This document shows positions 1-7,671 of a DNA stretch of 64,000 nucleotides, piece by piece. A model generated the notes under the pieces. It was given only the letters and a program-made list of their open reading frames with translations, made no database searches and was not told the DNA's origin. The stretch's first letter is position 1. Every line of letters starts with the position of its first letter. This stretch comes from JAPLST01 sp964397565 (GTDB taxonomy: Bacteria; Auribacterota; UBA3054; JAPLST01): contig CAYNJC010000018.1 in assembly GCA_964397565.1 (NCBI GenBank), positions 1 through 64,000 on the forward strand, given 5' to 3'. A program made the position numbers and the translations under genes.

Positions 1-132
1 GGCGGTCGTATGCGCACAATGCACATGGCAGATGCCGTCACGACAGCCCAGCGCGCTGACTATTTCCTGCACCGCGCGCGTGATGTCGACTAATTGTTCG
101 CGGCGCGCCGTCGCCACGGGGAGCGTGCGCAT
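1..132 (-). CDS. YjbQ/UPF0047 family protein, N-terminal part (runs off the window)
   Basis: Reading the minus strand from an ATG at 132 gives 44 residues with no stop: MRTLPVATARREQLVDITRA, continuing through V-Q-E-I and ending C-A-H-T-T-A at the window edge. The pattern of T-x-x-R-x-x-L-V-D-I-T at the start and H-T-T-A about 40 residues on is the conserved beginning of the YjbQ (UPF0047, 'secondary thiamine-phosphate synthase') family, small beta-sandwich proteins of about 140 residues whose physiological role is still unclear. The ATG overlaps the murI stop as TGATG, so the two genes are translationally coupled. The C-terminal two thirds lie outside the window. Confidence 0.8.
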   Translation of the reverse strand, partial: MRTLPVATARREQLVDITRAVQEIVSALGCRDGICHVHCAHTTA

Positions 133-944
133 CAGGGCGCTCCCGCCACTTTGATCGCCTGAATCCGGCGGCCCAGAAACCGCGCGCCCAGCTCCGTGAA
201 GCGCGCAGCCGCATCACTGACAAAAAACGTCTCGTCGGGCACGCCCGCTGGCGCCAGTAAACCCTGTTGCGTCAGGAGTGCGGCCAGCTCTTCGGCACAG
301 GTCGTGGCCGAATCGACCAACTGCACGTCGGCGCCCATATACGCCTGAATCGGCGCGGCCAGCAAGGGATAATGCGTGCAGCCCAGCACCAGCGTGTCAA
401 CCCGCGCCGTACGCAACGGCTGTAAATATTCCTCGACGACCAGGCGCGTGGCGGCGCGATCGTCCCAGCCTTCCTCAACCAGCGGTACAAACAACGGGCA
501 CGGCTGGGCATAGACAGTGATGCCGGGATCGAGCGCACGAATGGCACGCGTGTAGACATCGCTGGTAATGGTGGCGGTCGTGCCGATCACGCCGACTTTG
601 TTGCCGCGGGTCGCTTGTGCGGCGGCCCGCGCGCCGGGCTCGATCACGCCCAACAACGGCACATCCACCCGCCCGGCCAGCGCCGGCAACGCCAAGGCCG
701 AGGCCGTGTTGCACGCCACGACGATGCACTTGACCTCATGCTGGCGCAAGAAATGAATTGCCTCCCAGGTGAAGCGCACAATCGTCTCCTGGCTTTTTGC
801 GCCATAGGGCACGCGCGCGGTGTCGCCAAAGTAGACCAGCGCCTCATACGGCAGACGCGCCCGGATCGCGCGCGCGACCGTCAAGCCACCTAGGCCGGAG
901 TCAAATATACCGATCGGGTTGTTCTTTAGTTCATCATTCATCAT
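132..944 (-). CDS. murI: Glutamate racemase MurI
   Basis: The 270-residue product matches glutamate racemase, which interconverts L- and D-glutamate in the cytoplasm for peptidoglycan synthesis. Landmarks are the FDSGLGGLTV motif at about residues 14-23, the first catalytic cysteine in ACNTAS (C78) and the second in GCTHYPLL (C189). Length and spacing are normal for the family. The start is unusual: the ATG lies inside a tract of five identical heptamers (ATGATGA on the coding strand), so no ordinary Shine-Dalgarno is visible and several ATGs are available. The one at 944 gives MMNDELKNN. It follows the cell-wall amidase by 26 bp and overlaps the YjbQ gene, fitting a small envelope operon. 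Confidence 0.96.
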   Translation of the reverse strand: MMNDELKNNPIGIFDSGLGGLTVARAIRARLPYEALVYFGDTARVPYGAKSQETIVRFTWEAIHFLRQHEVKCIVVACNTASALALPALAGRVDVPLLGVIEPGARAAAQATRGNKVGVIGTTATITSDVYTRAIRALDPGITVYAQPCPLFVPLVEEGWDDRAATRLVVEEYLQPLRTARVDTLVLGCTHYPLLAAPIQAYMGADVQLVDSATTCAEELAALLTQQGLLAPAGVPDETFFVSDAAARFTELGARFLGRRIQAIKVAGAP

Positions 945-965
945 TCATCATTCATCATTCATCAT
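931..965. repeat. Five perfect heptamers (TCATCAT)5 at the murI start
   Basis: Positions 931-965 are five exact tandem copies of TCATCAT with no mismatch. On the minus strand each copy reads ATGATGA, so the tract supplies the murI start codon. It is the most regular of seven 7-bp-period tracts in this window. Confidence 0.95.
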
Positions 966-970
966 CTATT

Positions 971-2071
971 TTACTGGCTTGCCAAATATTCCGCAATGCC
1001 GCTGGCGATGGCATCGGCGATTTTCTGTCGGTACCACGGTTTTTTCAGATAGGCCACGTCGGTCGGGTTGCTGATGAACCCAACTTCCACCAGGCAGGCC
1101 GGGCACAATGTATTGCGCAAGACCGATAAATTAGCCGGCTTAATCCCGCGATTTTCGCCGACGGCCACGGCACCCACCCGCATCTGCACGCGTCGCGCCA
1201 GAATAATGGATTGTTCGCGCGTGTTGTGATAGTGCTGCCCGAGGAAGAAGCGCTTCAGGCGCGTGGTCAGCGATGACCACATGGAGTTGACGTTGTTCTT
1301 CACCGGCGAGTTCTCCAGGCGTTCGGTGGCGGCCGCGCTGGCCGTCTGCGCTTGCGCCAGATAAAATGTCTCGCTGCCGCTGATCGTGCGCGTGTCCTTC
1401 TTGACCGTATTGGCGTGAATACTGACTAGCACGGCCGCGCCGGCATTATTGGCCACATCCGCACGCTGCGCCAGCGAGACCGTGGCGTCGGCGTCGTGCG
1501 TCAGGCGCACTTTAATGCCGCGCTCGGTCAGTACCGTGCGCACCCGCCGCGCAATATCGAGCGTCAATTCTTTCTCTTTGTAGCCGCCGTAGCCCAGTGC
1601 GCCCGGGTCGCCGCCGCCATGGCCGGCATCGAGCACAACCACGCGCGTGCTCCCGCGTGCTTTGCGGCCGCCGAAGCGCGCGGCATAGGGTTGCAGGGTG
1701 CGGGTCACAAACGACGCCGGCACCAGCGGTTCGCCCTGCATGAACGTCAGCGCGCGGTCCATCCGCAGCGCGTCGCGTTTGTCAATCATCACAAACTGCG
1801 AATTGGCCAGCAACTCGATCGTGATTTTCTGGCTGCGCAGCTCAATGATGCGCGCCTCAAAATACCACGATATGGTCAGATCAAGCGCCTCGGCCGCATC
1901 GCATAACGACACATAGTCGCTGCCGTTGATCTCATGGCTTTCAAGGTTGAGCGCGCCGCCCGGCCCGGCATAGCTTTTCGCCCACGCGGCGGCGGCGCCG
2001 AGCAGGCAGAGCAACAGCGCCACACCTGCGCACCAGGACGCCCAACGTCTGCTGGCACGCGCGCGCGGCAT
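971..2071 (-). CDS. N-acetylmuramoyl-L-alanine amidase (Amidase_3), exported
   Basis: This is a zinc amidase that cleaves the bond between N-acetylmuramic acid and the peptide stem in the periplasm. The start at 2071 (MPRARASRRWASW) gives 366 residues with an N-terminal signal or anchor helix (about residues 14-30, VALLLCLLGAAAAWA). A copper-amine-oxidase-N-like or AMIN-type module of about 100 residues follows, then the catalytic domain. The Amidase_3 signature is complete: DAGHGGGDPG (zinc His), KEKELTLDIA (zinc Glu), SIHAN (zinc His) and CLVEVGFISN (catalytic Glu). A 50-residue insertion sits between SIHAN and the last motif. The ATG lies four bases past the stop of the upstream 90-residue gene, and murI follows. 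Confidence 0.92.
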   Translation of the reverse strand: MPRARASRRWASWCAGVALLLCLLGAAAAWAKSYAGPGGALNLESHEINGSDYVSLCDAAEALDLTISWYFEARIIELRSQKITIELLANSQFVMIDKRDALRMDRALTFMQGEPLVPASFVTRTLQPYAARFGGRKARGSTRVVVLDAGHGGGDPGALGYGGYKEKELTLDIARRVRTVLTERGIKVRLTHDADATVSLAQRADVANNAGAAVLVSIHANTVKKDTRTISGSETFYLAQAQTASAAATERLENSPVKNNVNSMWSSLTTRLKRFFLGQHYHNTREQSIILARRVQMRVGAVAVGENRGIKPANLSVLRNTLCPACLVEVGFISNPTDVAYLKKPWYRQKIADAIASGIAEYLASQ

Positions 2072-2075
2072 CACG

Positions 2076-2348
2076 TCATTGATTCCCGCGCGCCGCTTTG
2101 TACCACTCGCACAGGCTGGCATACTCCGGACTACAGCACAGACGGCGAATATCGTCTTCATCCACCTTCCATTCCGCCGCATTTTTCACCAGTCTCCGCT
2201 TGGCCGGACACTCCAGCACAATTCTGTGGCGTTTGTACGGATCCATCGCCTGCACAAAAACAAAGATACGACTGTCTGCCAGCGGGCAGATGGTCTGCTT
2301 TTGCAGCGCCGCTTTGCGCTGTTCGAGTGACATGTGTTCGCTGCTCAT
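2076..2348 (-). CDS. Small cysteine-containing protein of unknown function
   Basis: A 90-residue soluble protein with no signal peptide and no family I recognise. It is basic, with four cysteines: one in T-I-C-P, one in L-E-C-P and a CC pair in RRLCCSPEYASLC, which has a fifth five residues later. That could be a small metal site, but this is only inference. Two in-frame methionines (residues 1 and 6) are possible starts. It is the first gene after a good promoter (-10 at 2381-2386) and ends four bases before the amidase start, so it is the lead gene of the amidase-murI-yjbQ operon. Confidence 0.7.
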   Translation of the reverse strand: MSSEHMSLEQRKAALQKQTICPLADSRIFVFVQAMDPYKRHRIVLECPAKRRLVKNAAEWKVDEDDIRRLCCSPEYASLCEWYKAARGNQ

Positions 2349-2380
2349 TTCATCAAGTCCATTTTTAAATACTCTGCTGC

Positions 2381-2409
2381 ATTATAGCAACACCCACAGC
2401 CTGATGCAA
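2381..2409 (-). promoter_or_regulatory. Sigma70-like promoter of the amidase-murI operon
   Basis: On the minus strand, TTGCAT (2404-2409) and TATAAT (2381-2386) are separated by 17 bp, and the -10 is extended (TGCTATAAT). It lies 33 bp upstream of the 90-residue gene and isolates this operon from the riboswitch operon whose last gene ends at 2443. Confidence 0.75.
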
Positions 2410-2442
2410 GGCGCCCGTACGGCCCGCGGCGCGCCGGGCTGG

Positions 2443-5400
2443 TCAGCGCGGGGTCCGCCGCAAGGTCGCGCCGTCCAACAGCCGGGCTGGCTCGCGCGTG
2501 AAGCGCAGGCACTGCGTGCGCCGCGCCAACACTATGTCACCCGCCGCGGTGCGCCGCACCAGCGCGCCCTCGACACACAGGTCAAAGGTGGTTGATTGCA
2601 CTCCGCATGCTTCGAGCACGGCATTGGTGCCGAGCCGTTGCACCAACTCCGCAAAGCAGGCGCACGCGCCACTGGCCTGCAGTTGCGTTGCCACCGGCAT
2701 GACCTGCGCGCCACACAGGTCGCGCAGCGCCGCCGGCGTGGCCGTGTTGAGATTGAGCGCCGTCTGGCGCGCAAACGGGTGCAGATACACGCCCTCCAGC
2801 CACAATTCACGTGTGCCCGGGCGCAGGGCCTGCTCGGTCGTCACCCGCAGACGCAACGTGCTGTTCGCCAGATGCGCGGGCGTCAGCATGCCCACTCGCA
2901 GCCGCTCCGCCTCATCAAAGGCGGCGTGCGTACGCAGCACGTCAAATTGTTTCGTGTGATGATTCCACGCCGCCACCGTGAGTGTGACCGGCGCATTCGT
3001 GTCCGCCCGCCATTGCGCGCGCTGCGCCGGCGGGCGCCATGCACGCGCGCTAATGCCGGCCAAGGTCAAGGTTATCGGTCGCTCGATGCGCGGCATGTTG
3101 GTCCACACAAACGTGCAGGCGCCCGGCCCGCCAAAGACGTGCACCCCCGGTCGTGCGCGCGACGGGCCGAACACGACCGTCTGGCCGGGCACTTGGGTAG
3201 TCAGCACATCCGGCGCCGGATACAGCGCGAAGCCGGCGCGGGTACAGGCCCGCACCGCCACACTGGCGCCGTCCGCAAACTGGGCTTGATTATACAACAA
3301 GCCCGGCGCACCCGGCGGAAATGCCGGCGCCGGCGCGGCCCACTGCCACCAGCCCTCGCGCACGCGCTGCACGCGCGCACGATCCGCCACCAAGGTGATG
3401 CCCGTGCAACTAGTCCGATCCGCAGCGCCACAACCGCGAAACTCGGCCTCGTGCAGGTACCAGTCGCTGGTAGTGTCCAGCCCGGCACGCTCGACCGCGC
3501 GCAATTTTTCAAAGGCGCCTCGATAGGGCGCGTTGTGCTGCGCACCTGCGCAGTCACGCAGGCGGCCGGCGTGTAACACCGCCGCGCGCAGGTGCTCCCA
3601 CGACAGGCGCTGCGCGCGCAGCGTCCCATCCGCACCGCGCAGATAGTGCTGGCAGTCATCGCTCGTGTGTGCACGTGCATTCGGCATCTGCACGCGACTG
3701 GCGACGCGCCCGTCCGGCATGGTCAACCAACATTCACGCACGGCGCGCGGCAGTGCGCAGAACTGCAGCGTGGCCTCACGTGGCTGCGCAAAGCGCGTGC
3801 GCGAGCCCGCCAGGCGCACCGTCACGTCCCGCCCGCGTTGCGCAACAATGACGCCCGGCATCGCCGGTTGTGCACCGGCAGGGCCATCAACATCAACCAG
3901 CACAATCTCACCGGCCACACTCTCCGTCAGATCATGCGTCCAATCCATCTCCGGCGTGTGCAGCTCCCAGTCGGTCTCCCACGCCAGGTTGCGATCCGCC
4001 GTGCTGGTGGCGGTCTGTTCATGCTGCGCGCGCAGGCGTGTCACGGCCAGGCGCGGGCCCCAGGCCGCCCAGCTTGTTTCCACCACCGGCGTGTCCTCAC
4101 CCGCGCTACCACCCCACTGCCCGTCCGGCACGGCGCCGATGAACCAGTCCAGCAGCGCGGCATTGGGCGTCACGATCAATGCGCCACCCGCCGGCATGCA
4201 CGGCGAATTTGACCGCACCGCGCGGCGCGCCGCCGCATAATAGTATGACGCAGTCGTGAACGGTGGCGTCCAGAACAACCGCGTACCAAAGCGATAGCCC
4301 AATCGCCAGTCGCGCACGACAATCGGTGTTGCCGCGGTATTGCGCAACACAATGAAAGGCGGTTGGCGCAGGAGCGCGCCTTCCAAATAAAACGGTTGGG
4401 CCGTGCTGACACCCGCCTTGGGCGCGCGCACAAGCACCTCGATGAAATCACCGCGCCAGAGCTTGCGTGCCGCAATCGGCTGCCCCGCCAGCAGTGTCGC
4501 CCAGCCCTGCTCGTCCACGCGCGTTGATTGCAGTTGCTCGCTGCCGAACAATGAAACCGCTGCGTCGCGCGGTTGCAGATAGCCCGCGCCACTACACAGC
4601 AGCATCTCATAGCGCGCCGCGCGCGCAAGGTTCGTCAGCATAAAGCAATCCGGCGCGCCGGGTGTCGTGGTAAAAAATGCGCCGCGCGCACGCACGGCCG
4701 GCAGGCGCACACGCTGCAGGTCGTTCAATGAAGAGAACCAGCCGTCAAAGGTCACGGTTTGTCGGATGCCATTGGCGCCCTCGAAGCGCGCCAGAACGCC
4801 ATCATCGAATTGCAGCGTTTCTGCACTGTTGCTCAAGACCGGCTGGTACTTAAACAGCCCGCCCTGTTCTTCCGGCAAGCCCGAGCCGGTTGCAGCGATA
4901 ATCCCCTGCCACATGCCGCCATACCAGCGCGGCAGCTTCGAGCGCTCACGCAAGGTGCGATACGTTTGCCAGCCGGGCAAATCCGCAGTCGGCTGCTCAT
5001 CCAGGGTGACGACAATATTGCTGCGCTGCAAGGTCGCGTTGTACACCGCGCGCGCCTGCCGCACCAGGAAGAAATTATGCGCGGCGCGCTCTTCATAATA
5101 GCGCCCCAAGCGCAATGTGTCATCAAAATGTTGCCAGCGCAGATCGGCCTGCAGCACCAGCCGCTCGAAGCGTACGGCCTCGGTATCCGGCGCATCCGGT
5201 GTCAGCAGGGCATGATTCGCGTCGCGATCGTCCAGCATGCGCGCGACGGCCTGTGCGCGCCAGACGGCATCGGTGGCACGCGCATCGAAGCGTTCGAACA
5301 GCGCTGCCATCTGCGTCGCGTCCGCGGCGTTCAAATCATCGGTCGGCTGCCAGCGCCCGCGGTACAATGCCGCCGCGCCAGCGGGCCGCACCTCGCCATC

Positions 5401-5934
5401 CGGCTCAGCCCGATCAAGCAGCTTGAAGCGGTAGCGCACAACCGTGGTGGTGGTCGGGCCGGGCAGTTCGAACCAGTGTTGCCCGCTGAGATTGGTCAAT
5501 GCCGTCGCATAGTTGCGGCGCGCGCGCCAACCGCGCACGGGCCGCCCATGTGGCACGCTCACCCAGCTTTCCGCCAGCGTGTCGGCCGGGCCTTCCTGCA
5601 CATCCGCCGTGAGCAACGCGGCGGCATGCTGCACGCCCGATTCGAGCGCCACGTCGGCCCAGCCAGTCTGAATGTACGTGGCGGTGTCGGCCCGCGTGTC
5701 GCGCATCAATTCGACAAAGATCAGCGCGCACGCCATGAACAAGGCGCAGACCAGCAGCATCACCACCACCGCGCCACCGCGTGGCCGGCGCGGTGCGGCG
5801 CAGCCCCTGCGCGACGCCGCTTCCAGCGGCGCTGCACTAACGGATACGGCGGCAGTAATACAGCATAACCGCGGCAAGCGGCGCCGCATCGAACAGCAGG
5901 CAGATGGTTTGTCTGGAAATGTCACGTCAGGCAT
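2443..5934 (-). CDS. Giant GspK/Verru_Chthon-A-like pseudopilin-type protein
   Basis: A 1163-residue protein with type II secretion minor-pseudopilin (GspK) architecture stretched about threefold. After a basic N-terminus there is a single hydrophobic helix (about residues 54-75, AVVVMLLVCALFMACALIFV), as in GspK prepilin leaders. Near the C-terminus ALNLNTATPAALRDLCG is the helix-hairpin-helix segment that ends GspK proteins, followed by STTFDLCVEGALV. The intervening 900 residues carry no motif I recognise. Verrucomicrobial 'Verru_Chthon cassette protein A' has a similar size and layout, but I cannot confirm membership. It overlaps the PEP-CTERM protein gene by 8 bp and is the last gene of the cobalamin-riboswitch operon. 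The alternative start is Met16. Confidence 0.6.
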   Translation of the reverse strand: MPDVTFPDKPSACCSMRRRLPRLCCITAAVSVSAAPLEAASRRGCAAPRRPRGGAVVVMLLVCALFMACALIFVELMRDTRADTATYIQTGWADVALESGVQHAAALLTADVQEGPADTLAESWVSVPHGRPVRGWRARRNYATALTNLSGQHWFELPGPTTTTVVRYRFKLLDRAEPDGEVRPAGAAALYRGRWQPTDDLNAADATQMAALFERFDARATDAVWRAQAVARMLDDRDANHALLTPDAPDTEAVRFERLVLQADLRWQHFDDTLRLGRYYEERAAHNFFLVRQARAVYNATLQRSNIVVTLDEQPTADLPGWQTYRTLRERSKLPRWYGGMWQGIIAATGSGLPEEQGGLFKYQPVLSNSAETLQFDDGVLARFEGANGIRQTVTFDGWFSSLNDLQRVRLPAVRARGAFFTTTPGAPDCFMLTNLARAARYEMLLCSGAGYLQPRDAAVSLFGSEQLQSTRVDEQGWATLLAGQPIAARKLWRGDFIEVLVRAPKAGVSTAQPFYLEGALLRQPPFIVLRNTAATPIVVRDWRLGYRFGTRLFWTPPFTTASYYYAAARRAVRSNSPCMPAGGALIVTPNAALLDWFIGAVPDGQWGGSAGEDTPVVETSWAAWGPRLAVTRLRAQHEQTATSTADRNLAWETDWELHTPEMDWTHDLTESVAGEIVLVDVDGPAGAQPAMPGVIVAQRGRDVTVRLAGSRTRFAQPREATLQFCALPRAVRECWLTMPDGRVASRVQMPNARAHTSDDCQHYLRGADGTLRAQRLSWEHLRAAVLHAGRLRDCAGAQHNAPYRGAFEKLRAVERAGLDTTSDWYLHEAEFRGCGAADRTSCTGITLVADRARVQRVREGWWQWAAPAPAFPPGAPGLLYNQAQFADGASVAVRACTRAGFALYPAPDVLTTQVPGQTVVFGPSRARPGVHVFGGPGACTFVWTNMPRIERPITLTLAGISARAWRPPAQRAQWRADTNAPVTLTVAAWNHHTKQFDVLRTHAAFDEAERLRVGMLTPAHLANSTLRLRVTTEQALRPGTRELWLEGVYLHPFARQTALNLNTATPAALRDLCGAQVMPVATQLQASGACACFAELVQRLGTNAVLEACGVQSTTFDLCVEGALVRRTAAGDIVLARRTQCLRFTREPARLLDGATLRRTPR

Positions 5935-6757
5935 GCCATCTCGTTCTGCGCCACAGGATCACACATAGTGCACTCAGCACGCCGCTTTCCGGCACTGACG
6001 CCACCCGGGCCACCGCATCAATTTCCGTGCTGCCACTGCCCGCCACGTCAACCAGCTTGACATAGCGCGCGGCGACAAGATTCGTCGGTGCGCCATCCGC
6101 CGTCAGCAAGTCACTGAGATCAACCGGGCACCCGCCGGCCGCGCCCGCGTACATTGCCACCGTGTTTGAATACGACCACGGCGGCTCGGCTTCAAACCAA
6201 TCATTGGTCAGCAATGCTGGATTGATCGAGCGCAAGTAATCGCTGGGATTGCCGTTGCCATCCAGCGACTGCGTCGGCATATAGGAATCCGCCAAGCGCG
6301 CGCGGGCACGGCACCACACCTGCGTGTCCGCGCTTACCCAGATCTCCGCCGGCTCCGCACTGATGCCCACCCACGGCGCGCTGTAAAAGCTGGCCGTGCT
6401 GGCCGCGCCAAACAAAGCATTGCCATACACCAGCATATCCACGCCATACGGGTGCAGCGGATCGTCTTCATTGACCACTTCCGCGCCCAGCTCCAGCGTC
6501 AAGTGCCCGCCATCGCCAATCGAAACAATCTGGCTGGGCAGCCACGCGGGATTGATGACGGTTACTGCCGCCGGTTCGCTCCAGTCAAGCGTCTCACGTG
6601 CCGCCTCGCCCAGCGCCGCGTGCGCATTGGTGTAGCCATTGGCGGCATTCGCGCCGCGCACATACTCGATCACCGCGCTGGCCCAATCATCCGGGGCCGC
6701 CGCACCGTTCAGTGCGCAACAGGCAAGAGCAAGCATTGACCATTGTCCGGGTCTCAT
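5927..6757 (-). CDS. Secreted PEP-CTERM-like surface protein in a cobalamin operon
   Basis: A 276-residue protein with an N-terminal signal peptide (SMLALACCALNGAAA) and a C-terminus built like a PEP-CTERM sorting tag: VPES, a hydrophobic run and then RRTRW, which in this group is normally processed by an exosortase. The central part (YGVDMLVYGNALF, then EIWVSADTQVW) resembles a family of secreted bacterial proteins usually called only 'cell surface protein'. The start overlaps the BtuF-like gene as ATGA and the end overlaps the giant gene. Placement behind a B12 riboswitch suggests a corrinoid-related surface role, for example binding or delivery, but no binding residue can be assigned from sequence alone. 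Confidence 0.7.
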   Translation of the reverse strand: MRPGQWSMLALACCALNGAAAPDDWASAVIEYVRGANAANGYTNAHAALGEAARETLDWSEPAAVTVINPAWLPSQIVSIGDGGHLTLELGAEVVNEDDPLHPYGVDMLVYGNALFGAASTASFYSAPWVGISAEPAEIWVSADTQVWCRARARLADSYMPTQSLDGNGNPSDYLRSINPALLTNDWFEAEPPWSYSNTVAMYAGAAGGCPVDLSDLLTADGAPTNLVAARYVKLVDVAGSGSTEIDAVARVASVPESGVLSALCVILWRRTRWHA

Positions 6758-7671
6758 TCGTTGATTCCCTCTGTGGCATGCTGCTTGGCCTTTGGCCTTT
6801 GACCGCTGACCTCTGTTGCTTGCTCTAACAACGCCGCCAATTCATCGGCCACATCCACCAGGCGCGGTCCGGGAATGAGTACGGCCGGGTTGGTCACCAC
6901 AAAAATGCGCCCGTTGCGCACGGCCGGCATATCGTGAAACTGCTGCCAGTCGCCGCGCAAACGCACCTGATCCGCGGCGCTCACCTGCTCGCCCGGACGC
7001 AATTCAATAATGACCTCCGGCCGCCGCTGGGACAGCACTTCCGCCGCCACCACGGGATACGTTCCGGGCACATCGGCGCAGACGTTGCTGCCGCCAACCG
7101 CCTGCACGATCTCGGCTAGGAACGATGCGCGTGAAATTGTCGTGCAGCCAGCCACCCTGCCCGGCGCACGCCACAAACTGACCAGCACGGGCACGGGCGC
7201 CCCGTGGCGGCGCGGCGCGTGCAAGCGTTGCCAGAACGTCGCACTCACCTGACGTGCCTGCTCCTCGCGCGCCAGGCGCCGGCCAACGTGCAGCATTGCA
7301 TTCGTAATATCGGCGCAGCGCTCGATCCGCACCACGTCCAGCGCAATCTGATAGCGCACGCAGAATTGATGCAGCACATCCGGTGCGCTTTGCGCAATAA
7401 TCAGCGTCGGTGCCAAGACAGTCATGCGTTCGAGATACGGATTCAGCACGCCCCCGAGTGCCGGCTTGCGCTGCGCCGTCGGTGGATAGTCGGCAAAATC
7501 ACTGACTCCGACAATCTGCGCCTCCGCGCCCAGTGCAAAGGCCATTTCCGTCAACGCCGGCGAGAACGTAATCACCCGCGCGCCCGTGTTCGTCGCGCCC
7601 TGCGCGGCCAACGTCAGCATCAGGCAGACTAGCCACCGTGTTCTGTTGCTCAACTGTTCAGCATTCATCAT
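6754..7671 (-). CDS. Periplasmic cobalamin/iron-chelate binding protein, BtuF-like
   Basis: A 305-residue class III solute-binding protein (PF01497, helical-backbone metal receptor). After a signal segment (WLVCLMLTLAAQGA) the family opening RVITFSPALTEMAFALGAEAQIVGVSDF is clear, followed by P-x-L-GG-V-L-N-P-Y-L-E and the C-terminal PAVRNGRIFVV. These proteins hand vitamin B12 or siderophores to a BtuCD/FhuBC-type importer; the riboswitch upstream favours corrinoids. No permease or ATPase gene of that importer is next to it. It overlaps the beta-propeller gene (stop and start share ATGA at 7668-7671) and the next gene. Its last 25 codons contain a 7-bp-period tract (6784-6811). Confidence 0.85.
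   Translation of the reverse strand: MMNAEQLSNRTRWLVCLMLTLAAQGATNTGARVITFSPALTEMAFALGAEAQIVGVSDFADYPPTAQRKPALGGVLNPYLERMTVLAPTLIIAQSAPDVLHQFCVRYQIALDVVRIERCADITNAMLHVGRRLAREEQARQVSATFWQRLHAPRRHGAPVPVLVSLWRAPGRVAGCTTISRASFLAEIVQAVGGSNVCADVPGTYPVVAAEVLSQRRPEVIIELRPGEQVSAADQVRLRGDWQQFHDMPAVRNGRIFVVTNPAVLIPGPRLVDVADELAALLEQATEVSGQRPKAKQHATEGINE
6784..6811. repeat. Degenerate heptamer tract inside the BtuF-like C-terminus
   Basis: Four consecutive heptads of the form YTTGRCC (CTTGGCC, TTTGGCC, TTTGACC, GCTGACC) lie in the last coding stretch of the BtuF-like gene. Because 7 is not a multiple of 3, copy-number change would alter the C-terminal reading frame. Confidence 0.7.

Noticed and set aside
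5465..5480. tRNA T-arm-like GTTCGAACC
   Set aside because: Inside the coding frame of the giant gene with no acceptor stem or anticodon arm around it.
4759..5868. Long open frame (369 codons) on the plus strand
   Set aside because: Antisense to the giant GspK-like gene, with Arg/Ala-rich composition typical of GC-driven shadow frames.
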